64,000 bases of DNA from Halomarina halobia (GTDB lineage: Archaea; Halobacteriota; Halobacteria; Halobacteriales; Haloarculaceae). The number at the start of each line of letters is the position of its first letter. Positions within the stretch are counted from its first letter, which is position 1. The position numbers and the translations under genes are program-made. Shown piece after piece: positions 27,738 through 35,116 of the stretch. The notes beneath the pieces were generated by a model. The model saw nothing but the letters and a program-made list of their open reading frames with translations, ran no database searches and was not told the DNA's origin. The stretch is from positions 2,108,001 through 2,172,000 of the forward strand of contig NZ_CP119992.1 in NCBI RefSeq assembly GCF_029338575.1, read 5' to 3'.

Positions 27738-28139
27738 ATGTTCGAGACGGTGGTCATCGCGACCGACGGCAGCACGAGCGCCGCGCGGGCGGTCGACGCA
27801 GCGCTCGACCTCGCCCGTCGCTTCGACGCCGAGGTACACGTCCTCTCGGTGCTCGACGAACGCGCTTCCGCCCACGAGGCGGAGGTGCGCGACGCCCTCG
27901 CCGCGCTCAGGGAGGACGCCGACTACCCCGTGCGGACCGTGGTCAAGCGCGGCGAGGCCGCCGAGACGATACGAGACTACGCCGCGTCGGTCGACGCCGA
28001 CCTCATCGCCACGGGGACGCGAGGGCGGGACAGCCCCTTCTCCTACCACCTCGGGAGCGTCGCCGAGGCCATCGTCCACGACAGCCCCGTCCCCGTGCTG
28101 ACCGTCCGCCAGGTGACGGATTCCGGCGACGGAACGTAA
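27738..28139 (+). CDS. universal stress protein (UspA family), ATP-binding type
   Basis: 133 aa. MFETVVIATDGSTSAARAVDAALDLARRF opens a UspA domain, and GTRGRDSPFSYHLGSVAE is an exact G-x2-G-x9-G-S nucleotide-binding loop, then VPVLTVR. So this copy probably binds ATP. Start choice: ATG 27738; an upstream in-frame ATG would add nine residues not seen in family members. It is the third UspA-fold gene within 1.8 kb, and is followed 55 bases later by the DHH phosphoesterase gene in the same direction. Confidence 0.88.
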   Translation: MFETVVIATDGSTSAARAVDAALDLARRFDAEVHVLSVLDERASAHEAEVRDALAALREDADYPVRTVVKRGEAAETIRDYAASVDADLIATGTRGRDSPFSYHLGSVAEAIVHDSPVPVLTVRQVTDSGDGT

Positions 28140-28194
28140 CCCGCCGCGGCGGGCGAACCACCGCCTTGATTGCGGCTCGGCCCGTCGGCCCCGT

Positions 28195-29337
28195 ATGGAC
28201 GAAGACCTCATCGACACCGACCGGCTGTCGCTGTCGCGCAAGTCGGTCATCCCGGGCGCGGGCTTCTTTCTACCCGACGAGGAGGGGCCGAGCGAGGAGC
28301 GCATCGCCGCGCTCGAACGCGCGGAGACGGTGGTCGTCGCCGACCCGGACGCCGACGGCCTCGGCTGCGTCGCGCTGATCCGCGAGGCACGCGGCGACGT
28401 CGAGGCGGGGACGGTCGATCCCGACGAGGAGTTCGACGTCCCCGAGGGACGCGTCGCGCTCCTGCCGACCTCGCCGCACGACCTCGCCGACTCCTTCGCC
28501 GAGGCCGCCGAGTACCTCCCGGAGGGCGTCGAGGTGTTCGTCTGCGACCTCTGTCCCGACGAGGAGTCCGACATCGACGCCCTCGCGGATCTCGTCGCGG
28601 GCGCGGAGTCCGTCTCCTGGTTCGACCACCACCAGTGGGACCCCGACCTCGCCGCGCGGGTGCGCGAACTCGGCGTCGAACTCGGCGTCGGCGAGTCGGA
28701 CGAGGAGTGCACGACCGACGTCGTCCTGCGCAGCCTCGATCACGACTTCGACGCGCGCTTCGAGGACCTCGCCGCGGTGACGCGCGACCACGACCTCTGG
28801 ATCCGCGACGACGCGCGCAGCGACGACCTCGCCGACTACGCCTACTGGGTCTCCCCGGAGGTCTACATCGCCACCGTCCGCACCCACGGCGCGGACCTCC
28901 CGCCGGTCGCGGAGCGGTACATCGAGAAGCGGCGCATCGAGAAGCGGGCGCTGATCGACCTCGCGGTCGAGCGCGCCGACGTGCGGGAGGTGGACGGCGT
29001 CACCGTCGGCGTCACCTACGGGCGCTGCTCGCAGAACGAGGTCGCGGAGGCGCTGCGCGAGCGCGGCGCGGACGCCGCAGTGATCGTCAAACCCGCCGGG
29101 AGCGCCTCCATCCGCGGCTCCGCGGGCTTCGAGCGCTGTCACGAGGTCGCCGCACAGGTCGGCGGCGGCGGCCACCCCCGCGCCGCCGGGTGCAAGCCCG
29201 ACATCTACCACGACATGCTCGACTACGCCCACCACTGGACGACCCGCGGGGCGACGACCAAGCAGGTCATCCTCGACGCGTTCCGCAACCTGCCGCCGGA
29301 GGAGGAGGAGGAGTCAGAGTTCGACGTCTACGACTAG
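28195..29337 (+). CDS. DHH-family phosphoesterase (archaeal RecJ-like)
   Basis: 380 aa. The DHH domain shows VVADPDADGLG (about 45-55, the DxD metal site), a VFVCDLCPDEE strand and WFDHHQWD (about 143-150). The DHHA1 domain ends with GGGGHPRAAGC. This is the RecJ/NrnA-like superfamily of single-strand or oligonucleotide phosphodiesterases, found in archaea next to replication or DNA-repair roles. Substrate (ssDNA, nanoRNA or c-di-AMP) cannot be told from sequence. The Glu-rich C-terminus ends EESEFDVYD. The start is ATG 28195, about 32 bases after an A/T-containing box TTGATT. Monocistronic or co-transcribed with the UspA gene. Confidence 0.88.
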   Translation: MDEDLIDTDRLSLSRKSVIPGAGFFLPDEEGPSEERIAALERAETVVVADPDADGLGCVALIREARGDVEAGTVDPDEEFDVPEGRVALLPTSPHDLADSFAEAAEYLPEGVEVFVCDLCPDEESDIDALADLVAGAESVSWFDHHQWDPDLAARVRELGVELGVGESDEECTTDVVLRSLDHDFDARFEDLAAVTRDHDLWIRDDARSDDLADYAYWVSPEVYIATVRTHGADLPPVAERYIEKRRIEKRALIDLAVERADVREVDGVTVGVTYGRCSQNEVAEALRERGADAAVIVKPAGSASIRGSAGFERCHEVAAQVGGGGHPRAAGCKPDIYHDMLDYAHHWTTRGATTKQVILDAFRNLPPEEEEESEFDVYD

Positions 29338-29463
29338 CGGGTCTGGCATCGAGTCCCTCCCTACTCGCTCCCGTCGGTCGCTCCTTGAGGGAGGGGCCTT
29401 AGCGCCTCGATTCAGGTAAATCGCCTCCCAAGGGTTAAACGTGAATACGCGCTACGGTCACAC

Positions 29464-29772
29464 ATGACCGCCATCGTCCGCGACGACGGCATTCGATCCG
29501 GTGACCCCCGCGTCGAGGGGACCCGGATCACCGTCCTCGACGTCAAGCGGCGCGTGATCGACAACGGCGAGGACCCCCACGTCGTGGCCGGTGAGTACGA
29601 GCTATCGATGGCGGATCTCTTCCGCGCGCTCGCGTATTACTACGATCACCGGGACGAACTCGTCGAGCGGGAACGCGAGGGCGACGCGACTCGGCGCGAG
29701 GGCGAACGCCGAACGCGTGAACTCGTACGACGGGCCGAGCGCGGTGACGCGACCGGCGAACGGGCCGACTGA
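29464..29772 (+). CDS. DUF433-family antitoxin-like protein
   Basis: 102 aa. The DUF433 core is visible: IRSGDPRVEGTRITVLDVKRRVIDNGEDPHVVAGEYELSMADLFRALAYYYDHRDEL, a winged-helix-like fold that accompanies DUF5615 PIN-like toxins. A charged C-terminal tail (about 68-102) rich in Arg and Glu may be the toxin-binding part. Spacing to the next gene is 5 bases, the normal layout for such pairs. Codon use is slightly less GC-biased than neighbours, as expected for a mobile accessory module. A TATA-like TTAAACG is about 27 bases upstream of the ATG. Confidence 0.85.
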   Translation: MTAIVRDDGIRSGDPRVEGTRITVLDVKRRVIDNGEDPHVVAGEYELSMADLFRALAYYYDHRDELVEREREGDATRREGERRTRELVRRAERGDATGERAD

Positions 29773-29777
29773 CCCCC

Positions 29778-30101
29778 GTGCGGATCCTCGCCGACACGAA
29801 CGTCCCCGAGGAGTACGTCTCCGCACTTCGCGGTGACGGACACGCGGTCACCTACAGCCGTGACGTCGATCACCTCGGCCCCGAAGCCTCGGACGAGGCG
29901 ATCACCGAGTACGCCGAATCCGAAGGGTTCGCGATCCTCTCGACCGACGTGAAGGATTTCGGCAGTCGTGAAGCCGAGGTTCCAGTACTCGTTGCCACAC
30001 AGGACATGAGAGGGGGCGACGTTCGGGCAGCGGTCGCACGGATCGACACTATGCCCTTCGACCCGGCTCAGGCCGATCCGCTCTGGCTCTCGGGTCTGTG
30101 A
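29778..30101 (+). CDS. DUF5615-family PIN-like toxin
   Basis: 107 aa. MRILADTNVPEEYVSALRGDGH holds the first PIN-like acidic position (D6 in LADTN), with VTYSRDVDHLGPEASDEAI, then FAILSTDVKDFG (the TxD motif of DUF5615/Mut7-C-like PIN proteins). Expected role: RNase toxin neutralised by the upstream DUF433 protein. The start is GTG at 29778, five bases after the antitoxin stop. The hairpin at 30155-30174 just downstream may end the transcript. Toxicity is inferred from the family and pairing. Confidence 0.82.
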   Translation: MRILADTNVPEEYVSALRGDGHAVTYSRDVDHLGPEASDEAITEYAESEGFAILSTDVKDFGSREAEVPVLVATQDMRGGDVRAAVARIDTMPFDPAQADPLWLSGL

Positions 30102-30154
30102 ACCGTCCGGGAGACTTCGCCGCGGACAGCAGCCGGCGAGAATCATCCGATGCC

Positions 30155-30174
30155 AACTCCCTACGGAGGGAGTT
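30155..30174. terminator. perfect hairpin downstream of toxin-antitoxin pair
   Basis: AACTCCCT (30155-30162) pairs with AGGGAGTT (30167-30174) around the loop ACGG. It lies 54 bases after the toxin stop in a 121-base gap. There is no T-tract, so it may be a structure boundary rather than a classic terminator. A related inverted repeat (29355-29362 with 29388-29395) sits on the other side of the module. Confidence 0.45.
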
Positions 30175-30222
30175 ACCATTCCACGGATCCCACAGTCGCT
30201 CAGCGGAGACGGGCCGACGGCG

Positions 30223-30684
30223 TCACTCCCCGTCTTCCGGCACCGGCCGATCGCCCGCGACCCACCGGTCGGAGTAGGTCGTCCCGCAGGCGCAGGCCGC
30301 GTAGGCGTGGATCACGTCGCCCTCGGCGTAGAGGCCGCCGACCTCCGGGTTCGCCGCCTCCGCGAACGCGAAGACGAAGCGCACGCGGTGGTCCCCGGCG
30401 GGTTCGTCGGGGTGAGCGCTCGGGCAGTCGCCGGCGGTGAGGTCGGGGGCGATCTCGCCCTCCGTCCCCATCGCCGCGCCGGCGAAGTTCATCGGATCGA
30501 CGCCGACGGCCGACTCGAAGGCGCTCCGCCCCCGGTCGCCGGGGACCACGAGGACGACCCCGCGGTCGGTCGCCTCGCCGATCGAGAGGAGGCCGTCGGG
30601 GTTCGCGACGGCCTCGTCCGCGAGGAACATGAGCACGTCGTCGGGGCGCTCGCCCGCGAGGAACTCGCGTCGTGCGGTGTCCAT
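30223..30684 (-). CDS. haloarchaeal hypothetical protein (DUF5807-like)
   Basis: 153 aa. Starts MDTARREFLAGERPDDVLMFLADEA and contains VVLVVPGDRGRSAFESAVGVDPMNFA, then a C-terminal CACGTTYSDRWVAGDRPVPEDGE with a CxC pair that may bind metal. It looks like the haloarchaeal DUF5807 family; function unknown. The RREFLA near the N-terminus is not followed by a hydrophobic segment, so it is not a Tat signal. The start is ATG 30684. It follows the DUF7112-like gene by 35 bases and S6e in turn, forming a probable three-gene cluster. Confidence 0.65.
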   Translation of the reverse strand: MDTARREFLAGERPDDVLMFLADEAVANPDGLLSIGEATDRGVVLVVPGDRGRSAFESAVGVDPMNFAGAAMGTEGEIAPDLTAGDCPSAHPDEPAGDHRVRFVFAFAEAANPEVGGLYAEGDVIHAYAACACGTTYSDRWVAGDRPVPEDGE

Positions 30685-30719
30685 GGGCGTGGCTACTCGC
30701 CGCGGCGGGGAAAAGCCTG

Positions 30720-31151
30720 CTACTCTCTCTCGTCGAGGTCGCGGGCGATGTCCGCGAGCGAGTCCGAGGGCGTATCGCGCGAATCGTAGGTGGCGCGTTC
30801 GCCGGGCGCGCGGACGCCGTAGAGGTCGCCGGGATCGACGACGTCGAAGTGGACCGAGCGACCGAACGAGAGGTTGCCGCCCTCGTACCACTCGACGAGG
30901 CGGTTCTCGCCCTCGCGCTCGCGGGCCATCCGGGCGTTGTCGTACGCGCCGCGGATCTCGGGGACGTCGTCGAAGTCGGGCTCGATCCGCGCGTGATACG
31001 TGCGACCGCCGAGGACGAGGCGGACGGGGCCGTCGGGAATCGACACCTCCTCGGGGAGGACCAGTTTCGGGCGGTCGGTCCGGCCCGCGCGCTCGACGTG
31101 GGCGCGAACGGTCGTCACCGAGGAGTGGTCGTGCGGGATACGGTCGGCCAC
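30720..31151 (-). CDS. haloarchaeal hypothetical protein (DUF7112-like)
   Basis: 143 aa, beta-rich. MADRIPHDHSSVTTVRAHVE is followed by RPKLVLPEEVSIPDGPVRLVLGGRTYHARIE and LSFGRSVHFDVVDPGDLYGVRAPG. It resembles haloarchaeal DUF7112; no function known. It begins four bases after the stop of the S6e gene and is almost certainly co-transcribed with it, which suggests a role linked to translation or ribosome biology, though this is only context. Confidence 0.62.
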   Translation of the reverse strand: MADRIPHDHSSVTTVRAHVERAGRTDRPKLVLPEEVSIPDGPVRLVLGGRTYHARIEPDFDDVPEIRGAYDNARMAREREGENRLVEWYEGGNLSFGRSVHFDVVDPGDLYGVRAPGERATYDSRDTPSDSLADIARDLDERE

Positions 31152-31155
31152 GGCC

Positions 31156-31554
31156 CTATTCGTCGTCGTCCCCGCCGAGACCGAGCAGCTCCTCGATAGA
31201 CTGGCTGCCGCGCTCGACGATCTTCGCGTTGATCTGGCGGGTCTCCTCGCCGATCTCGCGACCGCGGACGGTCACGCGCTTGCGCTCGCCCTCCACGGTC
31301 GGCTTGTACCCGACGCCGCCGGTGAGCAGCAGCGCCTTCAGGTTCTGCCCCGCCACGTCGGCGCGCATCGGACGACCGGCGTTGTCGGATCCGCCGGTGA
31401 GTTCGATGGTGTAGCCGTCGAGGCCGACGGCGGTGCCGTCGACCTCGTCGCCGAGGTCGCGGCCGATGAAGCGGTTCGCGTCCTGTCCCTCGATGTCGAA
31501 CTGGTAGGTCGCGCCGTCCTCGGGGTCGGCGACGACGACCTGAAACTCAGCCAT
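31156..31554 (-). CDS. rps6e: 30S ribosomal protein S6e
   Basis: 132 aa. It opens [40 protein letters not shown]. With [18 protein letters not shown] and [19 protein letters not shown] it is unmistakably archaeal S6e. The acidic C-terminal end ([10 protein letters not shown]) is typical of halophiles. I chose the ATG 31554; upstream in-frame starts give unrelated residues. It leads a cluster with DUF7112-like and DUF5807-like genes. Upstream, 31555-31912 is a 358-base stretch with one doubtful small frame. Confidence 0.96.
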   Translation of the reverse strand: MAEFQVVVADPEDGATYQFDIEGQDANRFIGRDLGDEVDGTAVGLDGYTIELTGGSDNAGRPMRADVAGQNLKALLLTGGVGYKPTVEGERKRVTVRGREIGEETRQINAKIVERGSQSIEELLGLGGDDDE

Positions 31555-31610
31555 ATCGGGTGTGAAACGACGGGCGGTGAAAAGCATACTGAAACGAACG
31601 CAAACCCCTC

Positions 31611-31835
31611 TCACGCCCCGAACGCCCCGAATCCCGGACGGTCGACCGGCGCGCCGCCGAGCGGGGACCGCGCGGTCGGCAGGGCGATGCGCCCGTCGCC
31701 GCGCGCGTCGAACGTCGTGGGGCGGCCGACGCGGAGGTCTGACGACGCCGGAACCCGGACGACGCGAGGAATCGAGGGGGCGCGGGGGACGCGGTCGCGG
31801 CCGAGCATGACCGATGGTCGCTCACGGCATTCCAT
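31611..31835 (-). CDS. candidate small basic protein (doubtful)
   Basis: 74 codons from ATG 31835 to TGA, in the gap between S6e and a plus-strand hypothetical gene. The product is rich in Arg and Pro ([20 protein letters not shown]..), with about 85 percent G/C at third codon positions, which suggests coding but is also common by chance in this genome. There is no recognisable family and no clear promoter. It may instead be the untranslated upstream region of S6e. Confidence 0.25.
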   Translation of the reverse strand: MECRERPSVMLGRDRVPRAPSIPRVVRVPASSDLRVGRPTTFDARGDGRIALPTARSPLGGAPVDRPGFGAFGA

Positions 31836-31912
31836 GTAGCCGGCGTGCGGGCCGTCGAGGCTAGGGTGGTAGCGGAAAGGGGGGTCAGACGAGAGCCGCA
31901 CTAGCCGAGCAC

Positions 31913-32233
31913 ATGACCGACCGCATCGCGGGGGATCTGCCCGAGTACGACGGGGCGTCGTACGTCATCGACGCCGCGCGCGAGCACGCGGCCCGCGGCG
32001 AGTGGGCGGCGGTCTCTGACCTCGCGCACGAGGCGCTCGACCGCGTCAGGAGCACCGAGTACCCCCACCTCTTCGACCGCCTGCATCGCCAGGGGACCGA
32101 CGTGGTGCTGCGACTCGAGCGCGAGGACCCCGACTACGCGCGGATCCGCGAGCGCTTAGAGGAGATGCAGGAGACCGTCGAGGGGATGCAGGAACTCGCG
32201 ACCGACGGACGGTTCACGTTCTCCGACGACTAG
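31913..32233 (+). CDS. haloarchaeal hypothetical protein, helical
   Basis: 106 aa, acidic and mostly helical: an N-terminal YVIDAAREHAARGEWAAVSDLAHEALDRV, then a heptad-like stretch DYARIRERLEEMQETVEGMQEL that could be a short coiled coil, ending in TDGRFTFSDD. I cannot assign a family. The ATG is at 31913. It is followed 49 bases later by another small gene in the same direction. Codon use is normal for the genome, supporting a real gene. Confidence 0.6.
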   Translation: MTDRIAGDLPEYDGASYVIDAAREHAARGEWAAVSDLAHEALDRVRSTEYPHLFDRLHRQGTDVVLRLEREDPDYARIRERLEEMQETVEGMQELATDGRFTFSDD

Positions 32234-32282
32234 GCCGCCCGGCCGCCGCCGCACTGATTGCCGCGGGACCCGATGCTCCGCC

Positions 32283-32570
32283 GTGGACAGGGACGAACTG
32301 GACCGGGCGCTCGCGACAGCGTTCGACCCCTCGCCGGGGGAGCGCCGCGTCGTCGCGCGGCAGGCGGTCGACCTCGGGGACTCGGGGCGCTACGAGTCGG
32401 ACGTGGGCGCGCCGCTGTCGCCCGACGCGGTGGTGGCGAACCTCCGAGACGCCCCCGACGGGCGTCTGCCCGAGCGCTGGAACTGGTGGATCGGATCGCT
32501 CGAACTCGCCTTCGGGGGCTACGCGGAGTTCCGGGTGCGCCGGTTCCCCGACTGGGAAGCGCTCCGGTGA
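32283..32570 (+). CDS. small haloarchaeal hypothetical protein
   Basis: 95 aa from GTG 32283. The product MDRDELDRALATAFDPSPGERRVVARQAVDLGDSGR continues with ALSPDAVVANL-like and WNWWIGSLELAFGGYAEFRVRRFPDWEALR segments; the Trp-rich C-terminal block looks like a genuine domain. No family recognised. It starts 49 bases after the preceding small gene and converges with the beta-CASP nuclease gene (51 bases between stops). The lack of an ATG option makes the start uncertain. Confidence 0.5.
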   Translation: MDRDELDRALATAFDPSPGERRVVARQAVDLGDSGRYESDVGAPLSPDAVVANLRDAPDGRLPERWNWWIGSLELAFGGYAEFRVRRFPDWEALR

Positions 32571-32621
32571 CCGCAGAGGAGTTCGACGACGTACCCCCCA
32601 CCGGGACGAGGCCGCGGACGG

Positions 32622-33905
32622 TCAGACCGCGATCTCGTCGCCGAGCGCGGGGGCCGACGCGTCGAAGCCCTCGCCGACGAGTTTCTCGGCGAACGACGCG
32701 CAGCGGTCGCCGTGGTTCACGAGCACCCGACTGCCTCGGTACTCCTCGAGTACGTCCAGCAGGCCGCCGCGGTCCGCGTGCGCGGAGAAGTCGTACCCCT
32801 CGACCCGCGCGCTGACGGGCATCACGCGCCCGTCGATCTCGGCGCTCCCGGTCTCCAGAAGCTCCCGCCCGGGCGTCCCCTCGACCTGATAGCCCGTCAG
32901 GGCGATCTTGTTGATCGGGTTCGACCGGATCGCGGGGACGTACGTCATGGCGGGACCACCGGAGAGCATCCCGCTGGTGGTGACGATCACCGCGTTCTGT
33001 TCGGCGATCCGCTTGCGCTGTCCGTCGCGGCCGGTGACGAACCGGGCGTGGGACGTCGCCCGCCGGAGCACGTCCGCGTCGCTGACGAACTCGGGATGCC
33101 GTCGTAGCATCTCGGTCACCTGCTTCCCCATCCCGTCGACGTAGCACGGGACGTCGTAGGCCTCGCAGACGAGCAGCAGCTCCTGGGTGCGCCCGATGGC
33201 GAACGCGGGGACGACGACCGTCCCGCCCTCCCAGAGCGTCGTCCTGACGCTCTCGACGAATCGCTCTTCGACCGCCGCTCGCTCCTCGTGTTCGACGTCC
33301 GAGTACGTGCTCTCGCAGATGACGACGTCGGCGTCGGGGCGCGCGGTCGTTCCCGAGACGAGGCGCTGGTCGTCGGTGTGGAAGTCGCCCGTGTAGAGGA
33401 GGCGCGTCTCGCCGTCGTCGACGAGGACGTGAGCGCTCCCGGGGATGTGACCCGCGTCGTAGAAGGTGACTTCGTGACCGGCGGCCTCGAACGTCTCTCC
33501 GTACCCGTGGAGCGAAGAGACCTGCGTGACGCGCTTGACGTCGTTCTCGGTGAACGGGCAGTTGTACGAACCGCCGCGGCGCTGCCACCCCCGCGAGCCG
33601 CCCGGTGCTCCGCGACCGGGAACGCCGTGCAGTTTGAGCGTGTCGCGCGCGAGCGTGAGCGCGAGCTCGTATGTGGGGGGAGTCCAGTGAATCGGTGGTC
33701 GGGCGTCCCCCGACAGGAGGGACGGCACGGTGCCGACGTGGTCGAGGTGGCCGTGGCTGACGACGACCGCTTCGGGGTCGACCGAGCCCACGGGGAACTG
33801 CGGAGGAGTCCCGGTCGCCATCCCGTAGTCGAGGAGGAGAGCGTCGTTCACGAGGACGGCGCTTCGGCCCACCTCGCGCACGCCGCCCACAAATCGGAGG
33901 TCCAT
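32622..33905 (-). CDS. beta-CASP metallo-beta-lactamase-fold nuclease
   Basis: 427 aa. Metal motif SHGHLDHVG (50-58), then DAGHIPGSAH, YTGDFHTDDQRLV, and the beta-CASP motifs ending with FSAHADRGGLL and a final VLVNHGD. This is the CPSF-73/RNase J-like superfamily, endo- or exonucleases acting on RNA, cytoplasmic. A Gly/Arg-rich insert (GVPGRGAPGGSRGWQRRGG, about 95-113) is unusual and may contact nucleic acid. The length and order are close to archaeal RNase J-like and FttA-like enzymes, but without KH domains, so not FttA. It lies 138 bases from the MazF remnant and 258 from the CRISPR array, but a role in crRNA processing is unsupported. Confidence 0.85.
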   Translation of the reverse strand: MDLRFVGGVREVGRSAVLVNDALLLDYGMATGTPPQFPVGSVDPEAVVVSHGHLDHVGTVPSLLSGDARPPIHWTPPTYELALTLARDTLKLHGVPGRGAPGGSRGWQRRGGSYNCPFTENDVKRVTQVSSLHGYGETFEAAGHEVTFYDAGHIPGSAHVLVDDGETRLLYTGDFHTDDQRLVSGTTARPDADVVICESTYSDVEHEERAAVEERFVESVRTTLWEGGTVVVPAFAIGRTQELLLVCEAYDVPCYVDGMGKQVTEMLRRHPEFVSDADVLRRATSHARFVTGRDGQRKRIAEQNAVIVTTSGMLSGGPAMTYVPAIRSNPINKIALTGYQVEGTPGRELLETGSAEIDGRVMPVSARVEGYDFSAHADRGGLLDVLEEYRGSRVLVNHGDRCASFAEKLVGEGFDASAPALGDEIAV

Positions 33906-34042
33906 CGCCGTCCGATAGCCGCTCGCGGCGTTTGGGCTCGTCGGTCTCCCGTTAGCTTTAATCCTACAAGGGGGCGTCTAAACCTCCGAGTCGGTCGTAG
34001 TGATTCAGCGTGGTCGGTCGTACGGCGAAGCGGCGGCGACGG

Positions 34043-34162
34043 CTAGTACCCGCAGTCGAGTCCGAGACTGACGCGGATCGCGCCGTCGATCTCCCGCATG
34101 GCTTCCGGTGAGAGACGCCCGAAGCGTTCGAGGACGCGGTTCTCCACCGAGACGGTTCTGAT
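34043..34162 (-). pseudogene. C-terminal remnant of a MazF/PemK-family toxin, truncated at the CRISPR array
   Basis: Read leftwards from the edge of the last CRISPR repeat, the frame gives RTVSVENRVLERFGRLSPEA followed by MREIDGAIRVSLGLDCGY and a TAG at 34043-34045. This matches the end of MazF/PemK toxins (R-T-V..., GRLS-x-E-x-M, then a helix ending A-L-R-V-x-LGL). Nothing of the N-terminal domain remains; the frame runs directly into repeat DNA at 34163. The gene appears to have been cut by insertion or growth of the array or by a rearrangement. Family call is by pattern only. Confidence 0.55.
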
Positions 34163-34976
34163 GCTTCAACCCCATAAGGGTCCGTCTGAAACCATTCGGG
34201 TGGTTACGCGCATGGCTACCGGGATGGTGCTTCAACCCCACAAGGGTTCGTCTGAAACCATGCCTCCGATGACGCCTTCCTCTTGCCAGAGTCGCTTCAA
34301 CCCCACAAGGGTTCGTCTGAAACAACCTCTCCTATGTCTTCCCGGCGGTCTCCCCCGCTCTTCAATCCCACAAGGGTTCGTCTGAAACGCTGGCACGCTC
34401 GGGTGAAGTACGTTGACTCAGAGTCTTCAACCCCACAAGGGTTCGTCTGAAACAAGACGCGCCTCACGCACGACGACGAGATCGTCCGTCTTCAACCCCA
34501 CAAGGGTTCGTCTGAAACTCGGGGAGATACATATGGACGTCGTGGGTCTCCTCTCTTCAACCCCACAAGGGTTCGTCTGAAACCAACGGCGCTCGCACTC
34601 GCGGCAGAGGCCGACGTCTCTTCAACCCCACAAGGGTTCGTCTGAAACGCCATCGGCCACTTGTTGACCAAACTCTTCCGCGATCTTCAACCCCACAAGG
34701 GTTCGTCTGAAACAGACCGGACTCCACGACCTCGTCGATGGAAACCGAATCTTCAACCCCACAAGGGTTCGTCTGAAACTTGATGACACATACGGGGTAA
34801 CTGTAACCCCGGAGATTCTTCAACCCCACAAGGGTTCGTCTGAAACGAGAGGAGGCTCCTGCACTCGCCGACGGAGGGGAGTCTTCAACCCCACAAGGGT
34901 TCGTCTGAAACTCGTCGGCTCGGGCATCATCGAGTTCGGGGAGCTGTCTTCAACCCCACAAGGGTTCGTCTGAAAC
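34163..34976 (-). CRISPR. type I-B-like CRISPR array: 13 repeats of 30 nt, 12 spacers of 35-37 nt
   Basis: Repeats start at 34163, 34229, 34294, 34359, 34424, 34489, 34554, 34619, 34684, 34750, 34817, 34882 and 34947. On the minus strand each begins GTTTCAGACGAACCCTTGTG and ends GGGTTGAAG plus A or C, the well-known haloarchaeal I-B repeat. Spacers are mostly 35 nt (36, 36 and 37 at three places). Degenerate repeats lie at the low-coordinate end (34163 has two changes, 34359 has one), so that is the old end. The leader is therefore on the high side near 34977, and transcription is leftwards. The three oldest repeats end in C, the other ten in A. No cas gene is present in the window. Confidence 0.97.
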
Positions 34977-35116
34977 CATGCCCCGTTCGAGGCACACAAC
35001 CCGCCTCTCGCCCGCTCACGCATAACCGTTTCCGTCGACCCCCAATCCCTCCGTCACCCCCGTGGGGTCGACGGGCCGGAGAAACGGTTTCACGGGTTGG
35101 CCGCGAGTAGTGTGAT
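34977..35116 (-). promoter_or_regulatory. probable CRISPR leader, with nested inverted repeat
   Basis: This 140-base stretch between the newest repeat and the next gene should hold the leader. On the minus strand GGTTATGCG (near 35020-35028) is a possible TATA element about 45 bases before the first repeat. A two-part inverted repeat is striking: AACCGTTTC (35024-35032) with GAAACGGTT (35081-35089), and inside it CGTCGACCCC (35033-35042) with GGGGTCGACG (35064-35073). It also carries the promoter of the divergent gene starting at 35117. Confidence 0.5.

Noticed and set aside
30223..30684. A Tat signal in the DUF5807-like protein (RREFLA)
   Set aside because: No hydrophobic segment or cleavage or lipobox motif follows the twin arginines. 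The next residues are acidic.
32622..33905. The beta-CASP nuclease as a Cas protein
   Set aside because: No Cas domain pattern is present. The motifs are those of general RNA-processing enzymes, and closeness to the array alone is weak evidence.
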